Positions 59,682 through 64,000 of a DNA stretch of 64,000 bases are shown here, piece after piece. The stretch comes from Roseibium sp. TrichSKD4 (GTDB lineage: Bacteria > Pseudomonadota > Alphaproteobacteria > Rhizobiales > Stappiaceae), in NCBI RefSeq assembly GCF_000148725.1, contig NZ_GL476310.1, positions 429,542-493,541 of the forward strand. Direction: 5' to 3'. A program made the position numbers and the translations under genes. How positions within the stretch are numbered: position 1 is the stretch's first letter; each line of letters starts with the position of its first letter. The notes under the pieces are model-generated. The model was given only the letters and a program-made list of their open reading frames with translations. It ran no database searches and had not been told where the DNA came from.

Positions 59682-61862
59682 TCAGGACGCGGGCGGTACG
59701 CTTGTTTTTTGCCCTCCCATTTGATTGAGCATCTTGTGAGCGCGGTATTCCGCACCGCTCTGGTAGTTGACCAGCCAGAGAGCATCGTCCTCGCAAAGGG
59801 ACGCGCCTTCTGCGATCCGCGCTTCCAGCGTCATGGCGCGGGAGAACCGTCGCTCGGGTGTTTCCTGTCTTGCGATTGAGTGAACGCTGGCGCTCTTGCC
59901 GCCTGGAGCCTGTCCCGGCTGTTCAGCCGCCCGCATGCGCTCCATGACCTCTTGCTCTTTTTGAGAGAGAGGACGCGGGCCGCGCTTTGCCTTCGCACTA
60001 CCTGCCGCCTGCATCTTGGCCGTTGAATGCTCGCCCCGCTCTTTCGGGAACGGCACTACATCGCCGTTGTGTTTGTAGCGTTCGCGGCGCGCATCCATCA
60101 CAGTGCGTGGTGTGATCTTGCGCAGCTCTTTTTTGATATCGGCGGTTTTTTCATCATGAAGTGCCTTTTGACGTTCCTTCATGCGGGCAGCGATCTCGGC
60201 CCGGTCCACGCCTGCCAGATCAGGGCAGACGGCTTCGCCGAGATAGGTTTCTCCCTCAGGGTCAAACAGCCACAAACGACCTTGATCAGCAGGGTCTTCG
60301 CGGCACAAAACCTCTTCGCCAGCGGGAACGTCGAACGTGACGTATTTCTCGTTATCGTGACGAATGCCCTCTTTTGTCACTGTGCGAATACCGTTCTTGC
60401 CCGCAATCGGTGCAAGTAGAACATCAAGGGCCGCTTCGTTCTGAATACCCCGGATCTCACCTTTCCAGTCTTGGGCAAGCTCAAAAGGTGTTTTGCCCTT
60501 GAGACGGGAGTGCTTCTTGTGCGCATAAATCTGGTTGGTCCAGAAATCGGCATGCTCTTGCAGCTCGTTTGCCGACAGGTCCACATGAAACATTTTGGCG
60601 TCGTCAGTCCCAAGGCGGCTGGAGAATGCCTTGCGGGCTTCGATCTTCTTGCGGTCAGCGACCGAGTGACCGACAAAGCCGGGCAAGGTAGCCGCGCAAT
60701 CGCGCTGGAAGGTTCCGATAACCCGCTCAACCGAACCCTTTTTCTCCGGCGAGTAAGGCGGTGAAAGCTCTTGCTCAATATCAAGCGCGTCCAGCAGTTT
60801 GACGGTCGCCTTGGCGGTAAAATCCGACCCATTATCGGTCTTGATGAGTTCGGGAACGCCCCAACCGATGAGGCACTTGCGAATAAGAAGGCCGACAGCC
60901 GAGGCTCGCGGTGTCTTTGTCACCAGAAGAATGATGCGGCGGGAATAAAGGTCGATTGCCATATAGATGTTCATGCGACCGTCAGTGGTCATTACATCTG
61001 AGGGCGAAGCGTCGATCTCCCAGATCTGGTTCAACCGGTCGGCTGAATGTGCACCCGCCATGGAAAAGCGGACTTTGGATTTCCACGCATCCGGGTTCGT
61101 GATCTTGAGAAGCTCGTTTCTGTTTTCCTGCTTCCACTGTTTAAGTGCCCTTTGAAACGTCCTTAAAGGGGGCATGGATTTGCGGACCTGACCGCGTGTT
61201 GTCTCCAGAAGAACGCTTTCGCCAAACTCAACTATGGCCGTGTCCCGGATGTGTTCAGCGGTCAGAAAATCGTTATGGGCGACAAGGGCCAGACAATAGG
61301 ACTTGAGCCGTCCGTCTTCGGCCCGGTCCAGCACTCCGGTTCCCTTGCGCACCTTGGATGGATCATTGGCAAGCGAGCTGGCATCGCTCGCCTTTGCATC
61401 GCGCCACCTTGCTAGTGTGCGGGTTGAAAGTCGTCTGACAGCGCCGCGCACCCATTCCGGCACGGGAACCTTGCCCGCCAGATAAAGACGGACAAAGAGA
61501 TCATCCGCGCCGGTTGCGCCCATGGAACTTGTTTTGCGGAACCGTTCGGCCACCCGCAGGATGATGAGCCGCGCATCGCGGGCCTCGCGCTCGGTGCCGT
61601 TCAAGGTTTCGTCGTAATCGGTCAGGCAGTCGGCCTGTTCAACACGAACAAAGCGGCTGGTGTAATCCAGCCTTTGTGGCAGCGGCAGCAAACTTAAATG
61701 ATATTCAAACCCGCCGCCGCCATCGCGGCCCTCGCGCTTGCGACACAGATCGCACTCCTGCCAACCGTCCCGATCAATGATCTTTTGAACACCGCGCTTG
61801 GTCACCGGAAAGCCTTCCAGTTGAAGATCGGCCAGTTCTTGAGCGGTCAGCCAAAGTTTCAT
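59682..61862 (-). CDS. A: MuA-like DDE transposase
   Basis: The 726-residue transposase carries out replicative and integrative transposition of the phage. The N-terminal Mu-type DNA-binding domain (WLTAQELADLQLEGFPVTKRGVQKI) is followed by the DDE core. Asp284 lies in IWEIDAS, Asp343 in IKTDNGSDF and Glu379 in KKGSVERV. The C-terminal part has the Mu_transpos_C beta domain (KYVTFDVPAGEEVLCRED) and a basic end that contacts MuB. The length is a little above Mu A (663). Confidence 0.95.
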   Translation of the reverse strand: MKLWLTAQELADLQLEGFPVTKRGVQKIIDRDGWQECDLCRKREGRDGGGGFEYHLSLLPLPQRLDYTSRFVRVEQADCLTDYDETLNGTEREARDARLIILRVAERFRKTSSMGATGADDLFVRLYLAGKVPVPEWVRGAVRRLSTRTLARWRDAKASDASSLANDPSKVRKGTGVLDRAEDGRLKSYCLALVAHNDFLTAEHIRDTAIVEFGESVLLETTRGQVRKSMPPLRTFQRALKQWKQENRNELLKITNPDAWKSKVRFSMAGAHSADRLNQIWEIDASPSDVMTTDGRMNIYMAIDLYSRRIILLVTKTPRASAVGLLIRKCLIGWGVPELIKTDNGSDFTAKATVKLLDALDIEQELSPPYSPEKKGSVERVIGTFQRDCAATLPGFVGHSVADRKKIEARKAFSSRLGTDDAKMFHVDLSANELQEHADFWTNQIYAHKKHSRLKGKTPFELAQDWKGEIRGIQNEAALDVLLAPIAGKNGIRTVTKEGIRHDNEKYVTFDVPAGEEVLCREDPADQGRLWLFDPEGETYLGEAVCPDLAGVDRAEIAARMKERQKALHDEKTADIKKELRKITPRTVMDARRERYKHNGDVVPFPKERGEHSTAKMQAAGSAKAKRGPRPLSQKEQEVMERMRAAEQPGQAPGGKSASVHSIARQETPERRFSRAMTLEARIAEGASLCEDDALWLVNYQSGAEYRAHKMLNQMGGQKTSVPPAS

Positions 61863-62326
61863 TTGATCCCCCGCACCTGTGTCAGAAGGATCTTGCGTTG
61901 GCTCTCGATCTTGGCTTGATGGTCATCAAGCATCTTGAGCCGAACAACATTCTCATAGCGGGCAGGCATGACGACATGGCCGAACATCTCAGCCACAAAG
62001 CCCAGGATTTCCGTCCGGCCTGTTGCCTCCATGAGCGCGACCAGTTGATCAACGGTGATGTTGTGGCCGGTCTTGCTCTCGGATGCATAGGTTTCCAGCA
62101 TCGAAACTGTCACCTTGCGGCCAAGACGCTTGCTCATAAGGCCAGCGATTGTCACCCGGTCCTTGCCGCAATCCTTCATGGTTCTGGCAACGGCCCGGCT
62201 CAGCCGGGAGGAGAGGTCGTTTCCGGGAATGGCCCCTTCTTCAAAACCGATACTGACCTTTGGTGGCGTCCAGTCGAGGAAGAAGTCCGGCGTGTTCGGA
62301 TCACGGGGTGTGCGGCGCTTAGTCAT
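61859..62326 (-). CDS. Early phage protein of unknown function between ParB-like and A
   Basis: The 155-residue protein has DLSSRLSRAVARTMKDCGKDRVTIAGLMSKRLGRKVTVSMLETYASESKTGHNITVDQLVALMEATGRTEIL, a helical DNA-binding-like region similar to proteins that often precede MuA in alphaproteobacterial Mu-like phages. It overlaps MuA by four bases and the ParB-like gene by eight. Confidence 0.65.
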   Translation of the reverse strand: MTKRRTPRDPNTPDFFLDWTPPKVSIGFEEGAIPGNDLSSRLSRAVARTMKDCGKDRVTIAGLMSKRLGRKVTVSMLETYASESKTGHNITVDQLVALMEATGRTEILGFVAEMFGHVVMPARYENVVRLKMLDDHQAKIESQRKILLTQVRGIK

Positions 62327-63155
62327 TGAGCCAGCCCTCCGATTTGACCAGCTCTATGATCTCGTCCTTAAAGGTGCGATAAACACTGCGCCGACCGGCA
62401 AGCGATAGCTTGGGCATGGTGTTGTAGATGGTGCGCACCCGCTTGTCCGGATCGCTTTCCGCCCGGCCATGACGCACAAGGGTGATGGCATCGCCAACCG
62501 TTCCAGCTTCCGGCTCTTCCGCAAACAGGATGTTGAGTACCTTGGCCTGTTCGTCGGGATCGCAGTCGGCGAGAAGTTTGAGGTCATTCTGTTTTTCCGC
62601 GAACTTGGTGTTCTTCAAACGCTCGCGTGAAGCGGGGGTGAGGGCTTCATAGATTTGAACTGCAAACTCTATTGAGCGACGTGAAAGCCCTGTTGCTTCT
62701 GTCGCATTCTGGCAAAACGCAAAAATTGCGACTTGCCTCTTTTGGCCGCCTGTATGCTGGTTTCCGCGCTTGCCGCCGTGTTTGGTTTCCGGATGCAGTG
62801 CCTCATGAATTTGCTTCATCTCATAGAGAGCCTCGCAGCGCTCCAGTGCGTTGAAATCCCAACGGGCAAGGTTTTCGAGGATCTCGCGAAGGCGCAGCTC
62901 GTGGGCTGATTGTCCGACGTCCGGATCAAGCACGCGAGCGTCAATCTCTTTCCATTTGCAAAGCTTGGCAGCTTGAAGGCGGTGCGCTCCTGCCACAAGC
63001 TCAAACCGCTTGTCCCGCTGCACCACATCAATGGGGGTTAAATGGCCGACTTCCTTAAACATGCCAGCCAGCAATTCTGCCCGGTCCGGGTCCACATCGC
63101 GCAGCCGGTTGTCCGGCACATCAATCAGTTTGATCTCTATCTTTTTGTCAGTCAT
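62319..63155 (-). CDS. ParB-like protein of the transposition region
   Basis: The 278-residue protein (ATG 63153-63155, GAGG upstream) has a ParB N-terminal domain (VDPDRAELLAGMFKEVGHLTPIDVV and ELVAGAHRLQAAKL, the GxHR box II variant), a helix region (ENLARWDFNALERCEALYEMKQI) and a KorB-like helix-turn-helix (TEATGLSRRSIEFAVQIYEAL). Such a gene is typical of alphaproteobacterial Mu-like phages. It may bind early promoters or phage DNA. The start at 63266 is rejected for lack of homology. Confidence 0.8.
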   Translation of the reverse strand: MTDKKIEIKLIDVPDNRLRDVDPDRAELLAGMFKEVGHLTPIDVVQRDKRFELVAGAHRLQAAKLCKWKEIDARVLDPDVGQSAHELRLREILENLARWDFNALERCEALYEMKQIHEALHPETKHGGKRGNQHTGGQKRQVAIFAFCQNATEATGLSRRSIEFAVQIYEALTPASRERLKNTKFAEKQNDLKLLADCDPDEQAKVLNILFAEEPEAGTVGDAITLVRHGRAESDPDKRVRTIYNTMPKLSLAGRRSVYRTFKDEIIELVKSEGWLND

Positions 63156-63186
63156 GTAAGTGACCTCATTTGTTTCCGATGGGAGA

Positions 63187-63228
63187 AAAAGACCGGGCGG
63201 CAGGCTGCAGATCTGTGGGTCCGCCCGG
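63187..63228 (-). terminator. Rho-independent terminator/attenuator before the ParB-like gene
   Basis: CCGGGCGG (63193-63200) pairs with CCGCCCGG (63221-63228). On the minus strand the stem is followed by TCTTTTTC. It lies in the 154-base gap between the 103-aa gene and the ParB-like gene and could limit early transcription. Confidence 0.7.
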
Positions 63229-63309
63229 CAAGTTGATTGGGAGGCGTCAGCCAGACCCTTCGACAAGGGTGAGGGTGACTAAGAACGGGTAGCCCCGCGA
63301 CCGCACCAC

Positions 63310-63621
63310 TCAGCAGGTGCCGCTATTTGCCAATGGGTCAGAAAGGGGAATTGCAAGCCAAGGGGCACCGCCGATCCCGAGGATGTTTAGGCTTGCGGCG
63401 ATAGCTTGAGCCGCGTTGTCAGTAGGGAAGACCACAGCGTCACCGGGGAGGTAACCGGTCTTTGCTACGATGAACGGACGCTCACCCGGCCCTTCTTCAC
63501 TGGTCTCACCCATGTAGAAATACTGCCGTCCTGACTTTGATATCTTGGTCAGGATGAACGCATCGTCCGGACAATCAGCGGGTGTCAGATGCTCGCTCTT
63601 TTTTTGATCAAGCTGTGTCAT
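63310..63621 (-). CDS. Early phage protein of unknown function next to ner
   Basis: The 103-residue protein has a beta-rich middle (DDAFILTKISKSGRQYFYMGETSEE) and ends in PLSDPLANSGTC. It overlaps ner by three bases. I recognise no family. It is the second gene of the early transcript. Confidence 0.58.
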   Translation of the reverse strand: MTQLDQKKSEHLTPADCPDDAFILTKISKSGRQYFYMGETSEEGPGERPFIVAKTGYLPGDAVVFPTDNAAQAIAASLNILGIGGAPWLAIPLSDPLANSGTC

Positions 63622-63932
63622 CAGGCAGCCTTCCTGTCTGGAGCTACCGAGCTTTTCTGACTAGCGCGCCTGGTTATTTGTTTGGTAGAAACACGGTGAG
63701 AGGTTCGAACCGGATAGCGATCCGGCCAAAGCTCTTCGGCAGGGGTTTCGAGGAACTCTGAAATGACCGTCTCGGCAGCACGTACAGTGCGTGTCCAGAC
63801 ATGGGGAAAGGCACGGCGGGACATTCCAGCCCGCTCCGCAAGCTCCTTGATGGTCATCCCTTGCCGAAGAATTTCGGCATAGATCGAGTGTCGATCCCAG
63901 CCATTCTCTGGCGGGAACTCGGGCTTGGACAT
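63621..63932 (-). CDS. ner: Ner-like helix-turn-helix regulator
   Basis: I chose ATG 63930-63932 (103 aa, MSKPEFPPENGWDRHSIYAEIL), with GAGG 7 bases upstream. The helix-turn-helix QGMTIKELAERAGMSRRAFPHVWTRTVRAAETVISEFLETPAEELWPDRY has the Ner/SfsB layout: WDRHSI start and WP-RY end. Mu Ner shuts off early transcription and lets the lytic cycle go forward. The C-terminal 30 residues are basic and longer than in Mu Ner. Confidence 0.85.
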   Translation of the reverse strand: MSKPEFPPENGWDRHSIYAEILRQGMTIKELAERAGMSRRAFPHVWTRTVRAAETVISEFLETPAEELWPDRYPVRTSHRVSTKQITRRASQKSSVAPDRKAA

Positions 63933-63951
63933 GTGAAGCCTCTTGGTTGGG

Positions 63952-63979
63952 AAAACGGCTTGCGGCAACAAGCCGTTTT
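63952..63979. promoter_or_regulatory. Strong hairpin upstream of ner
   Basis: AAAACGGCTTG (63952-63962) and CAAGCCGTTTT (63969-63979) form a perfect 11-base stem with loop CGGCAA. T runs occur in both directions, so it can end transcription. It is the last phage feature before the window edge. The repressor gene and left end lie beyond. Confidence 0.6.
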
Positions 63980-64000
63980 CTTTGGAGTTATGTGTGGCAA

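Larger units (their letters stand above)
23683..62156 (+). repeat. Polar octamer TTGTCACC, 20 copies in one orientation across the prophage
   Basis: Start positions on the plus strand: 23683, 25253, 29240, 32757, 35687, 38356, 40168, 40776, 41595, 43491, 44547, 44571, 46141, 49398, 52537, 53408, 54774, 55084, 60917 and 62149. I found no copy of the opposite orientation (GGTGACAA on the plus strand) in the prophage, and none of either in the 20.7 kb of host DNA. In the genes (minus strand) the octamer is read in two frames, as Gly-Asp-Lys/Asn codons or as Val-Thr codons, and once it lies between genes. Protein sequence alone does not explain it. Chance expectation for this base composition is around one copy or less. 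The function is unknown. It resembles polar motifs that guide recombination, packaging or segregation. Confidence 0.75.
20777..64000 (-). mobile_element. Mu-like transposable prophage with P2-type tail (left end outside window; right end approximate)
   Basis: Nearly all genes run on the minus strand in Mu order: Ner-like regulator, MuA, MuB, Gam, GemA, Mor-like, lysis, terminase and portal, gpF, protease/scaffold, gpT, tail, Com. The tail genes follow P2 order (V W J I, fibres; FI FII E/E' T U X D). Every essential head, tail and transposition gene I looked for is present and unbroken, so the phage may be functional. The c-type repressor and left end should lie just past 64000. The right end lies somewhere in 20713-20906, so the start coordinate here is approximate. 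No phage integrase of the tyrosine or serine type is present. Confidence 0.93.

Overview
The window looks like an alphaproteobacterial chromosome, probably Hyphomicrobiales (Rhizobiales). The basis is the gene neighbourhood rpmH-rnpA-yidC ... yihA ... argB-HAD hydrolase ... dapD ... dapE, together with protein similarity to that group. I cannot name the genus from sequence alone. About 20.7 kb of host chromosome is followed by a Mu-like transposable prophage. The prophage fills the rest of the window and runs off its right edge.

Host part (1-20712). Lysine and arginine biosynthesis genes (dapE, dapD, argB) lie among membrane proteins of unknown role, an EamA exporter with a LysR regulator, a GGDEF/degenerate-EAL protein and the YihA GTPase. 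The ribosome and membrane-insertion operon rpmH-rnpA-yidC ends in a clear terminator. A TVP38-like membrane protein, a MerA-like FAD oxidoreductase and a histidine kinase form a + strand cluster that ends at tRNA-Arg(ACG). An intact IS1380-family element (2851-4506, with ATTAT duplications) sits in an AT-rich intergenic stretch after the dapE operon.

Prophage part (about 20.8 kb to beyond 64000). Nearly all genes are on the minus strand, so the phage left end lies beyond 64000 and its right end lies just after the tRNA. From left to right in phage order the regions are: Ner-like repressor, a ParB-like protein, MuA transposase and MuB (63.9-58.8 kb); small early genes including Gam and GemA, then a Mor-like activator (58.8-54.7 kb); a lysis cassette (53.9-51.5 kb); Mu-type terminase, portal, gpF, protease/scaffold and gpT head genes (51.5-43 kb); and a P2-type contractile tail (41.3-24.2 kb). 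The tail genes follow P2 order: V W J I and fibres, then FI FII E/E' T U X D. The E/E' pair keeps a -1 frameshift site. The architecture is therefore a Mu-type replication and head module joined to a P2-type tail.

The most interesting part is the phage right end (20907-23524). In Mu this place holds com-mom, which makes an unusual DNA modification. Here a clear Com homologue is followed by overlapping genes for a 65-aa protein, a fusion of two ParB-like domains with a methyltransferase domain, and a CmoA-like (carboxy-SAM synthase-like) protein. No Mom acetyltransferase-fold gene is visible. I read this as a possible Com-controlled DNA hypermodification system of a different chemical type from Mom.

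Four further signals stand out. The octamer TTGTCACC occurs 20 times across the prophage, always in one orientation, and I found none in the host part. A conserved GGTGACAG site lies 40-80 bases upstream of four phage gene blocks that match the four late promoters of Mu. A 51-bp tandem-repeat gene lies opposite to the phage operons. A TAXI-type secreted binding protein sits inside the head operon.
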